This document shows positions 1 through 8,741 of a stretch of DNA of 64,000 bases, one piece after another. The stretch comes from Pseudomonas saudiphocaensis (GTDB taxonomy: Bacteria; Pseudomonadota; Gammaproteobacteria; Pseudomonadales; Pseudomonadaceae): contig NZ_CCSF01000001.1 of the NCBI RefSeq assembly GCF_000756775.1, forward strand, positions 2,356,001 to 2,420,000, read 5' to 3'. Each line of letters starts with the position of its first letter. Position 1 is the stretch's first letter. The notes beneath the pieces are model-generated. The model worked only from the letters and a program-made list of their open reading frames with translations, did no database searches and was not told the DNA's origin. The translations under genes and the position numbers were made by a program.

Positions 1-876
1 TACCTTGTTCTCGTCGAGAACGACGTTCTCCAGCACGCTGCCGAACTTGATCGCCTTCCAGATGACCGGCTCGTTCTTTTCCGACAGATCGATGCACTTG
101 GCGTAGCAGCCGCCTTCGATGTTGAACACCACGCCGGTGCCCCAACCGTGCTCGTCATCGCCGATCAGGTAGCGCGACTCGTCGGCGGACAGGGTGGTCT
201 TGCCGGTGCCGGACAGGCCGAAGAACAATGTCACGTCGCCTTCTTCGCCGATGTTGGCAGCGCAGTGCATCGGCAGCACGTCGGCTTCGGGCAGCAGGTA
301 GTTCTGCACCGAGAACATCGCCTTCTTCATTTCCCCGGCGTAACGCATGCCGGCGATCAGCACCTTCTTCTGCGCGAAGTTGATGATCACGCAGCCATCG
401 GAGTTGGTGCCATCGCGCTCAGGGGAGCACTCGAAGTTGGCGACGTTAAGCACCTGCCACTCGTCCTTGCCAGCCGGGTTGTACTGCTCGGGGTTGATGA
501 ACAGCTGACGGCCAAACAGATTCTGCCAGGCCGTGGCGGTGGTCATCTTCACCGGCAGGTAGTGGGCTTCGGAGGAGCCTACATGGACGTGGGAAACGAA
601 ATGATCCTGGGCCTGATTGAAGGTCTCAACGCGGTCCCAGAGGGCATCGAACTTGTCTGCAGGAAACGGACGGTTGATCGGCCCCCAGGCGATGTTGGCC
701 TGACTGCTTGGCTCTTCGACAATGAAGCGGTCGACAGGAGAACGGCCGGTACGGTGCCCAGTCTTGACGACGAGCGCGCCATTGGCGGCCAGCTCGCCCT
801 CGCCGCGCTGGATGGCTTGTTCAACGAGTTGGGCTGCGCTGATGTCGGTGTACACGGCGTTAGTGGCTTGCGTCAT
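1..876 (-). CDS. pckA: Phosphoenolpyruvate carboxykinase (ATP), 3' end beyond window
   Basis: Converts oxaloacetate and ATP to phosphoenolpyruvate, the first committed gluconeogenic step, in the cytosol. The N-terminal 292 residues are present, reading from [11 protein letters not shown]. They include the kinase-1a loop [11 protein letters not shown] that binds the nucleotide phosphates, the metal-site segment [13 protein letters not shown], and the substrate-binding RSP of [13 protein letters not shown]. The gene runs off the left edge, so roughly the last 220 residues of a usual ~513-residue protein are missing from view. The ATG at 874-876 matches family N-termini as I remember them. A strong AAGGAGGAAT lies about 25 nt upstream, too far to act on this start. 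Read leftwards next to hslO, as in other pseudomonads. Confidence 0.97.
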   Translation of the reverse strand, partial: MTQATNAVYTDISAAQLVEQAIQRGEGELAANGALVVKTGHRTGRSPVDRFIVEEPSSQANIAWGPINRPFPADKFDALWDRVETFNQAQDHFVSHVHVGSSEAHYLPVKMTTATAWQNLFGRQLFINPEQYNPAGKDEWQVLNVANFECSPERDGTNSDGCVIINFAQKKVLIAGMRYAGEMKKAMFSVQNYLLPEADVLPMHCAANIGEEGDVTLFFGLSGTGKTTLSADESRYLIGDDEHGWGTGVVFNIEGGCYAKCIDLSEKNEPVIWKAIKFGSVLENVVLDENKV

Positions 877-959
877 GGGTTTCCCGTCGGCTCTGGGCCG
901 ATTCCTCCTTGCTTTTGTAGCCCAACTATCAGTGGACTACACCGAAAAAAGTGGGCGCG

Positions 960-965
960 ATTATA
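960..965 (-). promoter_or_regulatory. Possible -10 box of pckA
   Basis: On the minus strand a perfect TATAAT lies about 85 nt upstream of the pckA ATG, inside the 188-nt hslO-pckA gap. I see no good -35 hexamer at 16-18 nt spacing, so this is only a candidate. Confidence 0.3.
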
Positions 966-1064
966 TACAGAAAAGGCGCGGTGCAGGGTATGAGCGTGTG
1001 ATGGCAAAAAGGTTCAGAGCCACTGAATCTGTTGCCGTTTCGCCGCAAACCGCGGTCGCAGAGC

Positions 1065-1952
1065 CTAATGCCGGGTGCCGGAGGGCCCTTCGACGCCCGC
1101 ACCCGCGAACAACTGAGCAATGTCCGCTGCATCGAAGCGATAGCTGTGGTTACAGAACTGACAGTCGATGGTGATCGCATCACCCTGCTCGCGCAATAAC
1201 TGTTCGGCATCTGCCTGGCCCAGGCTGATCACCGCCTTGGCCGAGCGCTCGCGTGAGCAACTGCAGCGGAAGGTGATCGGGCGCGGCTCGAACAGGCGTA
1301 CCGGCTCCTCGTGATAGAGCCGATGCAGGACGGTCTCGGCATCCAGGCCCAACAGTTCCTCGGCCAGCAACGTATCGGCCAGGGTACGCAGGTGTTGCCA
1401 GCTGGCCTCTCGCTCCTCGCTGTCGCGGATACGGTCGGCGGGCAATTGCTGCAGCAGCAGGCCACAGGCACGCCGGCCATCGGCGTTGAGCCAGAAGCGC
1501 GTTGGCAACTGTTCGGATGAGGCGAAGTAGTTGGAAAGGCTTTCTGCCAAAGTGGCGCCATCCAGCGCCACGATGCCCTGGTAGCGCTGGCCATTGGCCG
1601 GGTCGACAGTCATCGCCAGCATCCCCTCGGGCATCAGCTCAGCAAAGCTAGCCCCGGGGGTCAGCTGATCGGCGTCATAACGCGCGATGCCGCGCACTTC
1701 GCGATTACTGGAGCACTCGACCATCAGCAGCGGCACCGGCCCGTTGGAACGCGCCTGCAGCACCATCAAGCCATCGAACTTCAGGGTACCAACCAGCAAT
1801 GCTGCCGCAGCCAGCAACTCGCCCAGCAACTGGGCAACCGGCTCCGGGTACTCGTGCTTGGCCAGCACTTCGGCATAACTGCGCTCGAGGCCGGCCCATT
1901 CGCCACGCACGTCGGTGTCATCGAAAAGGAAACGCTGGGTCTGGTCGGTCAT
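1065..1952 (-). CDS. hslO: Redox-regulated chaperonin Hsp33
   Basis: Cytosolic holdase chaperone switched on by oxidation. The 295-residue length is typical of the family. The N-terminal substrate-binding domain begins [11 protein letters not shown]. The C-terminal redox switch carries the four zinc-binding cysteines as CSC and, about 30 residues later, CQFC. These cysteines form disulfides and release zinc under oxidative stress. It precedes pckA in the same direction across a 188-nt gap. In related genomes hslR lies close by, whereas here an 18-kb polysaccharide locus separates the two. The 282 nt between its start and ugd on the other strand hold no gene. They must contain both divergent promoters, but no consensus box is convincing. 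Confidence 0.97.
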   Translation of the reverse strand: MTDQTQRFLFDDTDVRGEWAGLERSYAEVLAKHEYPEPVAQLLGELLAAAALLVGTLKFDGLMVLQARSNGPVPLLMVECSSNREVRGIARYDADQLTPGASFAELMPEGMLAMTVDPANGQRYQGIVALDGATLAESLSNYFASSEQLPTRFWLNADGRRACGLLLQQLPADRIRDSEEREASWQHLRTLADTLLAEELLGLDAETVLHRLYHEEPVRLFEPRPITFRCSCSRERSAKAVISLGQADAEQLLREQGDAITIDCQFCNHSYRFDAADIAQLFAGAGVEGPSGTRH

Positions 1953-2234
1953 GCCGGGCTCGTACTCAAAAGGGATAACTACGGCAGCATTCTAGGGGTA
2001 AGTAGGCGCACCTCCAAGGGTAGGAACCAACGCCGCGCTATCCACCAGCAGGGCCGTATAAAGGCTGCCGCCATTGCCATTTTCCTGACGAGCACGCGAA
2101 TTTCGTCAAAAAAAAAGCGCCATTAATTGACCCTCAGACATCTGACCCTTCCGAAAAATTCATCATCAAGGCTTTTGGCCACTGATATCGTTGTGATGTC
2201 AATCATCCTTACGCGATAGTGATAGGTGCACCAC

Positions 2235-3623
2235 ATGGAAGTGAGCGTCTTTGGTTCAGGCTACGTTGGCTTGGTACAAGCTGCAGTCCTTGCAGATGTG
2301 GGCCACCAAGTCATATGCGTGGACGTCGACCCGCAAAAAATTGCTCAACTGCAACGCGGAATACCCCCGATTCACGAGCCGGGCTTGAGCGCCATGCTCG
2401 AGGAGAACCTCAAGGCAAAGCGCCTTCACTTCACCTCTCAGGCAAGCGATGCCGTTGCCCATGGCAAGCTGATCTTTATCGCCGTAGGTACACCACCGAA
2501 CGAGGACGGTTCTGCTGATCTTCAGCACGTGCTGAATGTCGCCCGCCAGATCGCCAGCCTGATGGAGCAAGACTGCACGCTCGTAATCAAGTCCACAGTA
2601 CCGGTCGGCACGGCTGACAAGGTGCGAGCAGAAGTCGGCGCAACCCTTGAGATACGCGGCAAGACGCAGCTGAACGCCTGGGTCGTATCAAATCCGGAGT
2701 TTCTAAAGGAAGGCAGTGCCATTGCCGACTGCACCCGGCCGGATCGCATCATCGTCGGCACCCAGGACGCAGCCGCGCAAGCGCAAATGGCGGAGCTTTA
2801 CGCACCGTTCAATCGCAATCATGAACGCACCCTGTACATGGACAACCGTAGCGCCGAGCTGGTCAAGTACGCCGCCAACGCCATGTTGGCTACCCGCATC
2901 AGTTTCATGAACGAGCTGGCCAATCTGGCAGAACGCCTGGGCGTGGACATTGAGGCGGTGCGCAAAGGGATCGGCTCGGACCCCAGGATCGGATACCACT
3001 TCATTTATCCGGGCTGCGGCTTCGGCGGGTCCTGTTTCCCAAAGGATCTGAATGCCCTGATCCATACCGCTGAAGTAAATGGCCTCGACCCGCGCCTGCT
3101 GAAAACGGTCGTGCGGATCAACGAAGACCAAAGGCAGGTACTGCTACGCAAAATCAAAGAGCAATTTCCTGAAGGACTGGCCGACAAGTCCATCGCCATC
3201 TGGGGTCTGGCATTCAAGCCCAATACCGACGATATGCGCGAAGCACCGAGCCGCTATCTCATGGAAGCACTCTGGGCAGAAGGTGCTCGAGTGCGAGCCT
3301 TCGATCCGGAAGCCATGACGGAATGTCGTCGTATCTACGGCTACCGGAACGACCTGGAGCTGTGCGCGACCCGAGACGACACCCTGCAGGATGCAGACGC
3401 TCTGGTTATCTGCACCGAGTGGAAGACGTTTCGGGTGGTTGACCTCGACGAGTTGGGAAGAAAGCTGCGAACGCGCGTTGTCATCGACGGGCGCAACCTG
3501 TTCAACCCGCAGCACATGGCAAACGCAGGGCTACATTACTTCGGCATCGGCATCCCACACATTCCCCCCGCAAGCGCGTCGCAGCCAGAGCCCCAGCACG
3601 CCCACATCATGGTGCCGGCATGA
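2235..3623 (+). CDS. ugd: UDP-glucose 6-dehydrogenase
   Basis: Oxidises UDP-glucose to UDP-glucuronate with two NAD+, supplying uronic acid for the exopolysaccharide made by the following genes. The protein opens with a Rossmann NAD loop GSGYVGL and has the catalytic cysteine in GFGGSCFPKDL. The remainder (SNPEFLKEGSA, AFKPNTDDMREAPS) fits the UDP-glucose/GDP-mannose dehydrogenase family, at about 462 residues. I take the ATG at 2235, which follows AGGTG by a few bases. An in-frame GTG at 2226 would add three residues (M-H-H). The stop overlaps the next ATG by four bases, and this is the first gene of the operon. Confidence 0.95.
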   Translation: MEVSVFGSGYVGLVQAAVLADVGHQVICVDVDPQKIAQLQRGIPPIHEPGLSAMLEENLKAKRLHFTSQASDAVAHGKLIFIAVGTPPNEDGSADLQHVLNVARQIASLMEQDCTLVIKSTVPVGTADKVRAEVGATLEIRGKTQLNAWVVSNPEFLKEGSAIADCTRPDRIIVGTQDAAAQAQMAELYAPFNRNHERTLYMDNRSAELVKYAANAMLATRISFMNELANLAERLGVDIEAVRKGIGSDPRIGYHFIYPGCGFGGSCFPKDLNALIHTAEVNGLDPRLLKTVVRINEDQRQVLLRKIKEQFPEGLADKSIAIWGLAFKPNTDDMREAPSRYLMEALWAEGARVRAFDPEAMTECRRIYGYRNDLELCATRDDTLQDADALVICTEWKTFRVVDLDELGRKLRTRVVIDGRNLFNPQHMANAGLHYFGIGIPHIPPASASQPEPQHAHIMVPA

Positions 3624-4687
3624 AAACGCTGGTTACCGGAGCGGCCGGATTCATTGGCGCCCATACCACCTTGCGCCTGTTACAAGAGGGTCACGAGGTT
3701 GTCGGGCTGGATAACTTCAATGACTACTACGACCCGCAGCTCAAAGAAGCGCGGGTGCGGTGGGTGCGTGAAACGGCTGGCGACTTCCCTCTGTACCGTA
3801 TCGACCTGGAAGACGAGTACGGACTCGAGCAGCTTTTCGCCGCGCACCGTCCTGAAGCGGTCATCAACCTGGCGGCCCAGGCAGGTGTGCGCTATTCGCT
3901 GGACAATCCCCGCGCCTATTTGAACAGCAACTTGGCGGGTTTTCTGAATCTCCTGGAAGCCTGCCGCCGTCATCCGGTAAAGCACCTGATCTTTGCCTCT
4001 TCCAGTTCGGTATACGGCGCCAACCACTGCACGCCTTATGCCGAGCAGCACAACACCGATCATCCGCTATCGCTGTATGCCGCCAGCAAGAAAGCCAATG
4101 AGCTGATGGCGCATAGCTACAGCCACCTGTTTGGCATTCCTGCAACCGGTCTGCGCTTCTTCACGGTATACGGCCCCTGGGGTCGACCGGACATGTCGCC
4201 CATGCTGTTTGCCAATGCCATCAGCTCCGGCCAGCCGCTTAAGCTGTTCAACCACGGCGAGCATCAACGGGACTTCACCTACATTGACGACATCGTCGAG
4301 GGCCTGGTGCGTCTGCTTCCGCAACCGCCCGAAGCCGATCAGCACTGGGATCGGGAACAGCCGAACCCGTCGACCAGCATGGCTCCGTGGCGGCTTTACA
4401 ACATCGGCGGCAGCCGCCCAGTGCATCTACGCAGCTATGTGGAAATGCTGGCAGGCCTACTGGGCCAACAAGCCGAGCTGCAACTGCTGCCCTTGCAGCC
4501 TGGCGACGTCATCAACACCTGCGCCTCCTCCAGCGCCCTGGAACAGGCGATCGGCTTCGCGCCCTGCACGTCTTTGGAACAAGGCCTGGCACGCTTCGTC
4601 GAGTGGTTCCGGAATTATTACCTGATCAACCTACCGCTGCCCGGCGAATCGAGCCGCTCGGCCGCAGCTCCAGAGGGGGTGGCATGA
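3620..4687 (+). CDS. NAD-dependent epimerase, probable UDP-glucuronate 4-epimerase
   Basis: Extended SDR sugar-nucleotide epimerase, 355 residues. Visible motifs are the NAD-binding GAAGFIGAH, the SSSSVYG segment and the catalytic YAASKKAN (YxxxK). The N-terminal stretch GLDNFNDYYDPQLKEAR is typical of CapI/LpsL-type enzymes that turn UDP-GlcA into UDP-GalA. A position directly after ugd with an ATGA overlap fits that substrate. A UDP-glucose or UDP-GlcNAc epimerase is less likely but not excluded from sequence alone. It starts at the ATG inside the ugd stop and ends inside the start of the sugar transferase, so the three are translationally coupled. Confidence 0.9.
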   Translation: MKTLVTGAAGFIGAHTTLRLLQEGHEVVGLDNFNDYYDPQLKEARVRWVRETAGDFPLYRIDLEDEYGLEQLFAAHRPEAVINLAAQAGVRYSLDNPRAYLNSNLAGFLNLLEACRRHPVKHLIFASSSSVYGANHCTPYAEQHNTDHPLSLYAASKKANELMAHSYSHLFGIPATGLRFFTVYGPWGRPDMSPMLFANAISSGQPLKLFNHGEHQRDFTYIDDIVEGLVRLLPQPPEADQHWDREQPNPSTSMAPWRLYNIGGSRPVHLRSYVEMLAGLLGQQAELQLLPLQPGDVINTCASSSALEQAIGFAPCTSLEQGLARFVEWFRNYYLINLPLPGESSRSAAAPEGVA

Positions 4688-5475
4688 TGGAGACATCCGT
4701 CGAAGGATTGGCGGAAGAACTGGCAGAAGAACTGGCGTTTGACCCGGGCGTCACGCAAGAGCTGCCAGCCGGAGAGAAGCGACGCGATCCCGCGCTGCGT
4801 TTAAAAATAGAAGAGGCCATCTTGCTCCAGCAGAGCGGTTGGCTGCTCGGACGCCCCGGAGGGACCCCGTGGAGCCTTTCGCGTACCAAGCGGTGGATCG
4901 AAGCTCTGTGCGCGACCCTGGCGCTGCTACTGCTCTCACCCTTGCTGTTGGTGGTCGCCATCAGCATCAAGATAAGCAGCCAAGGGCCGGTTTTCTTTAT
5001 CCAACAGCGCACGGGCTATCGGGGTCGCCGCTTTGGCATGTTCAAGTTCCGGACGATGGTGGTAAACGCTGAAGAGCTGAAAGAAAGCCTGCGCCACCTG
5101 AACAAGCACGGCTCCGACTCCGTGGACTTCAAGATCGACCGCGACCCTCGCGTAACAGCCATAGGGCGATGGCTAAGGCGTACCAGCCTCGATGAACTGC
5201 CCAACTTGCTAAACGTGGTGCGTGGCGACATGCGCCTGGTCGGCCCGCGACCGACCTCCTTCGACGCGAATCGCTACCACAACCATCACCTTGCCCGGCT
5301 CAGCATTTACCCGGGCATTACCGGCCTCTGGCAGATATCCGGTCGCAGCAATATCGACTTCGACGACCGGGTCGCTCTGGATGTGGCCTACATCAGCCAG
5401 CAAAGCCCCTGGCTGGATCTGAAGATACTTCTAAAAACCCCTTTCAAGGTCGTCAGCGGCCATGGAGCAAGCTAA
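4684..5475 (+). CDS. Undecaprenyl-phosphate sugar-phosphate transferase
   Basis: Initiating enzyme of repeat-unit assembly. It moves a sugar-1-phosphate from a nucleotide sugar onto undecaprenyl phosphate at the inner membrane. The protein has 263 residues: an acidic N-terminal cytoplasmic stretch of about 70, a single hydrophobic segment (about 74-95), then the conserved bacterial sugar transferase domain with GPVFFIQQRTGYRG, FKFRTM, the DELPNLLNVVRGDM motif and GITGLWQISGR. It is the short one-helix form, without the extra N-terminal membrane bundle of WcaJ/WbaP. The ATG at 4684 overlaps the preceding stop (ATGA). Which sugar it loads cannot be told from sequence. Confidence 0.93.
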   Translation: MMETSVEGLAEELAEELAFDPGVTQELPAGEKRRDPALRLKIEEAILLQQSGWLLGRPGGTPWSLSRTKRWIEALCATLALLLLSPLLLVVAISIKISSQGPVFFIQQRTGYRGRRFGMFKFRTMVVNAEELKESLRHLNKHGSDSVDFKIDRDPRVTAIGRWLRRTSLDELPNLLNVVRGDMRLVGPRPTSFDANRYHNHHLARLSIYPGITGLWQISGRSNIDFDDRVALDVAYISQQSPWLDLKILLKTPFKVVSGHGAS

Positions 5476-6122
5476 TGGACGGTTCACTTCCAGCCATCCG
5501 TTTGGACGTCGCCACACCCAGCGAGAGCAACCTCGCCTCTACTGTGCTCGACCAGGAGCGACAAGTGCTGCTGCTAACCGCGGCCAATAATGGCTGCGGC
5601 GTGACGACCAGCGCGATCGCCATGGCCCAGCAGCTGACGGCCGCCTGTAGCGGACAAGTGCTGCTGATCGACGCAAGCCTTTCACCCAACAGCCTTACCT
5701 GCCAGTTGGGCATGCAAGAGCAGCTGGGCTTTCTGGATCTGGTGGCTGATGGCAGCTCGACGTCGCTGGACACCTGCCTCGTCGAGCTACCAGCGAACTC
5801 ATTCCACCTGCTCCCGCTGGGGCAGCGCAGGAACGACGGCCGCAGGCTGTCAGCGGAGCAGCTGCGCCAGCTCCTTTCGCAGCTTCGTGATCGCTACCGG
5901 TTCGTGGTGATCGACGGCGAAGCCGTATATGCCGGCGGCGATACGCTGACCATCGGCTCGCTGGTCGACGGCGTGATCCTCGTGGTACGGGCCGAAGAAA
6001 CGCGCTGGGAAGTCGCCCAAGCCGCTACGCAGCGACTCGCACAAGCGGGTGCCAACTTGATGGGAAGCGTGCTCAACGCACGCAAGTACTACATGCCCAA
6101 ATGGGTCTACGATCAACTTTGA
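5475..6122 (+). CDS. BY-kinase-like P-loop ATPase (CpsD/CapB type) lacking the Walker A lysine
   Basis: A 215-residue MinD/BY-kinase fold protein, the usual cytoplasmic partner of a Wzz-type co-polymerase that lacks its own kinase domain. The Walker A region reads NNGCGVTTSA (about 38-47), with valine where the phosphate-binding lysine should be. Walker A' is VLLIDAS (63-69) and Walker B FVVIDGEA (143-150). A short tyrosine-bearing tail (Y205, Y206, Y212) resembles the autophosphorylation cluster. It may bind nucleotide weakly, act as a pseudokinase, or belong to a lysine-less subfamily. The start shares one base with the previous stop, and the wza-like gene follows after 7 nt. Confidence 0.8.
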   Translation: MDGSLPAIRLDVATPSESNLASTVLDQERQVLLLTAANNGCGVTTSAIAMAQQLTAACSGQVLLIDASLSPNSLTCQLGMQEQLGFLDLVADGSSTSLDTCLVELPANSFHLLPLGQRRNDGRRLSAEQLRQLLSQLRDRYRFVVIDGEAVYAGGDTLTIGSLVDGVILVVRAEETRWEVAQAATQRLAQAGANLMGSVLNARKYYMPKWVYDQL

Positions 6123-6129
6123 GCGCGCC

Positions 6130-7134
6130 ATGATGAATCTCAAACCGATCCCCCTGCTTCTGGCGCTGGCCGGCTGTACCAGCCCCGCGGTGCAACATAT
6201 CCCTGCTGAAATAACGACGGCTGCCCCTGCCGACGCGCTGCGTACCGAGGTGTTCGCGGTAGAGAAGACACTGCGTCCGCAGGATGTGCTGGACGTGATC
6301 TTCTATATCGACCATACGAGCCCGAAGGCCTACCGGATCCAGCCTGGTGATCAGGTTGAGATCAACTTCCTGACCGCGCCGGAGCTCAGCGGCACCAAGC
6401 TGGTCATGCCCGACGGCACCATCGAGCTGCCTTATACCGGCACCCTGGCGATTGCGGGCATGACGGCCTTGCAGGCCCAGGACAAAGTCATCAACAGCTA
6501 CAGGACAATTCTCAAACGCCCTGTGGTTTCTCTTTCGGTGCCTCGTCCGCTCACCGCGGAGGAAAACCTGCGTTTGACGCTGAACCACCCGTCTACCGGG
6601 CTGAGCCGGGAAATCGTCGTCGGCGCCGACGGCCACGCCAGGTTCCCGCTTATCGGCTCGGTCGCCCTCCAGGGCATGACCCTCACGCAGCTCAACGCCA
6701 CGCTTAACGAACGCTATGCGGCGCATACCGCCAATGTGCAGGTAGACGCGCTGCTCAAGAGCACCGCCGCCAACGAAATCTTCGTACTCGGGGAGGTGAC
6801 CCAGCCGGGCGTCTATCCGATCCGGCGGCCGGTCTCGGTGCTCGAAGCCCTGACCATGGCCCACGGAGCCAATCCGCTGGCTCGCCTGGATTCGGTTGTG
6901 ATCATGCGACGCAAGGGCGACCAGGTGGAGGCGCGCTTGTACGACGTGGGCGACGCGCTCAACGCCTCGGCCGACACATTCGCCTATCTCCAGCCGGACG
7001 ACCTGCTTTACGTGCCCAAGACCAAGCTTGCACGGGCAGGTGAAATCAGCCGACAGCTCGCCGATGTTCTGCTGTTCAACGGAGTCGGGTTCGGCTTTTC
7101 GTATCGGGTCGACAGTAAGGAAGACAACAATTGA
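6130..7134 (+). CDS. Polysaccharide export lipoprotein, Wza/OPX family
   Basis: Outer-membrane or periplasmic export component for the polymer. A short signal peptide ends in the lipobox LALAGC, so the mature protein is probably lipid-anchored. Next comes the poly_export domain (YRIQPGDQVEINF to about residue 135), then SLBB-type beta-grasp repeats; GEVTQPGVYPI is typical. At 334 residues it is close to Wza-type proteins. I see no obvious amphipathic C-terminal membrane helix like that of E. coli Wza. Two consecutive ATGs (6130, 6133) are possible starts. The stop overlaps the TTG start of the next gene. Confidence 0.9.
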   Translation: MMNLKPIPLLLALAGCTSPAVQHIPAEITTAAPADALRTEVFAVEKTLRPQDVLDVIFYIDHTSPKAYRIQPGDQVEINFLTAPELSGTKLVMPDGTIELPYTGTLAIAGMTALQAQDKVINSYRTILKRPVVSLSVPRPLTAEENLRLTLNHPSTGLSREIVVGADGHARFPLIGSVALQGMTLTQLNATLNERYAAHTANVQVDALLKSTAANEIFVLGEVTQPGVYPIRRPVSVLEALTMAHGANPLARLDSVVIMRRKGDQVEARLYDVGDALNASADTFAYLQPDDLLYVPKTKLARAGEISRQLADVLLFNGVGFGFSYRVDSKEDNN

Positions 7135-8741
7135 ACAGATTGCAGGTCATGTCGCCGAAAGAAAATTATTTGCATGAGTTTCTGCGAATTTTCTTTGCCA
7201 ACCGCCAGTTGATCAAACGGGTTTTCCTGGTGTTCGCCCTGATCACATTAGCCATGCCGTTATTGCTCAAGCAGAGCTTCGACATCACCGCAGAAGTGCT
7301 GGTGCAATCGAAGAAACTGCCCCAGAGCGACGTCAATACTGCGCTCAGCCAGGAGACGGATAAGTTCCTGCCGCCGTCGCTGGCTGACATGGAAACGGAG
7401 AGCAACATCCTCCGCTCACCCTCGCTGATGCGCGAAACCATTGGCCAACTGCATGAGGAAGGCGTCTACAGCCCGAGCCAGGGAGTCTTCCATACGCTCG
7501 TACTTGAGCCGCTGCGCGCCTATGTTGCCAATCCGCTGCGTGAACATGTGATCAACCCGTTGCGTAGCGCGTTGGGGCTTGAGGTCGACCCCGTGCGCGA
7601 CGGCACCATCGACGCCTTGACGGAGCAGGCCAGCGCCGCACTGACGGTAGAGACCTTACCCGGATCCAATGTGATCTCGGTGAGCTACAGCTCCGTCGAT
7701 CCAGAGCTGGGTACGCGGTTGGTCAACCGCCTTCTGGAGAACTACCTGAAAAGCCGGCAGAACCTGCAATCCAGCGATCTGCCTGAATCCTTCTTCGAGC
7801 AGAAGAAGAGCCAATATCAGGAGCGCATCGGCGAACTCGAAGAACGTCGGCGGGACCTGCTCGAAAGCATTGGCGCGTCTGACCCCAAGGAAGAGATCAC
7901 CTTCCGCCTGAATGCGATCAACACCGAGGAGCAAGCGCTGAATCTGTACCGAGACCGCTTGCTGGAAAGCCAGCGCTGGCTCGACTACCTGACTACCAAC
8001 CTTACAGCCGCCCGCGAGGCGAGCTTCAAAGACGCCACATTCCCCTTCACCTTCACCCACACGGTGGACAATGCCGCCTACGAAGACCGTGAAATCAAGC
8101 AGCTCGGCGAGAAGCTGATCGAACTGATCGGCAGCTACGGCAATGCAACGGCCTCGTTCCAGGAAGACAGCCTGCCGGTACAGCAGCAGCGTGAGCGGAT
8201 TGCTCGCACCCGTGGGCAGTTCCTCAAGGTCGTGGAAAATCGCATTCTCGAACGCAACAGTGAGCTCACCACGTTGCAACAGGTGATCGCGCAAAAGACC
8301 GAGCGCATTGACCAATACAAGGCCCGCGTTCGCGACCTGCAGAATGTTCAGGCGCAACTCCGCCTGTTCGACACGGAGATCGATGCGCTGCATAAGGCGT
8401 TCTTCACTTACACCCAGCGCTACGAAGAGAGCCGCTCTCAAGGATTGCTCGACGGCAGCGCATCCAACGCCCGGGTCCTGAGCTGGCCTTACGAACCGAG
8501 CGAGCCGTCCTTTCCCAAGCCAATGCTGATCGTGCCGCTCGGCCTGCTGACCGGATTGTTGCTGGCCGTAGCGCTCGGCTATCTGCGTGAGTTCTTCGAT
8601 CATCGCTTCAAGCATCCGGCGCAGTTGACCGAGCACCTCGGCTTGCCTGTGTTGATGGTCATCAACGAGAAGCAAGCTGCACAGGCGCCCGCACCGCAAG
8701 CCTGGACCTGGCCATGGATCTGGCACTGGATACGTCAGTGA
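7131..8741 (+). CDS. Wzz/GumC-type polysaccharide co-polymerase
   Basis: Inner-membrane protein that sets polymer chain length. The 536 residues run as an N-terminal cytoplasmic stretch, a first membrane helix (about 29-48), a long periplasmic region rich in coiled coil (about 220-430), and a second helix (about 476-497) preceded by the usual PSFPKP proline motif. There is no fused kinase domain, which fits the separate ATPase gene two positions upstream. The last residues form an odd tryptophan-rich tail, WTWPWIWHWIRQ. I choose the TTG at 7131, which overlaps the previous stop and follows AAGGAAGA at good spacing. The ATG at 7149 is the alternative. Confidence 0.9.
   Translation: MNRLQVMSPKENYLHEFLRIFFANRQLIKRVFLVFALITLAMPLLLKQSFDITAEVLVQSKKLPQSDVNTALSQETDKFLPPSLADMETESNILRSPSLMRETIGQLHEEGVYSPSQGVFHTLVLEPLRAYVANPLREHVINPLRSALGLEVDPVRDGTIDALTEQASAALTVETLPGSNVISVSYSSVDPELGTRLVNRLLENYLKSRQNLQSSDLPESFFEQKKSQYQERIGELEERRRDLLESIGASDPKEEITFRLNAINTEEQALNLYRDRLLESQRWLDYLTTNLTAAREASFKDATFPFTFTHTVDNAAYEDREIKQLGEKLIELIGSYGNATASFQEDSLPVQQQRERIARTRGQFLKVVENRILERNSELTTLQQVIAQKTERIDQYKARVRDLQNVQAQLRLFDTEIDALHKAFFTYTQRYEESRSQGLLDGSASNARVLSWPYEPSEPSFPKPMLIVPLGLLTGLLLAVALGYLREFFDHRFKHPAQLTEHLGLPVLMVINEKQAAQAPAPQAWTWPWIWHWIRQ

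Noticed and set aside
2100-2234. Sigma-54 or AlgU-type promoter before the polysaccharide operon
   Set aside because: Candidate boxes (TGGCCAC, GAACCA) lack the invariant partner element at the right distance.
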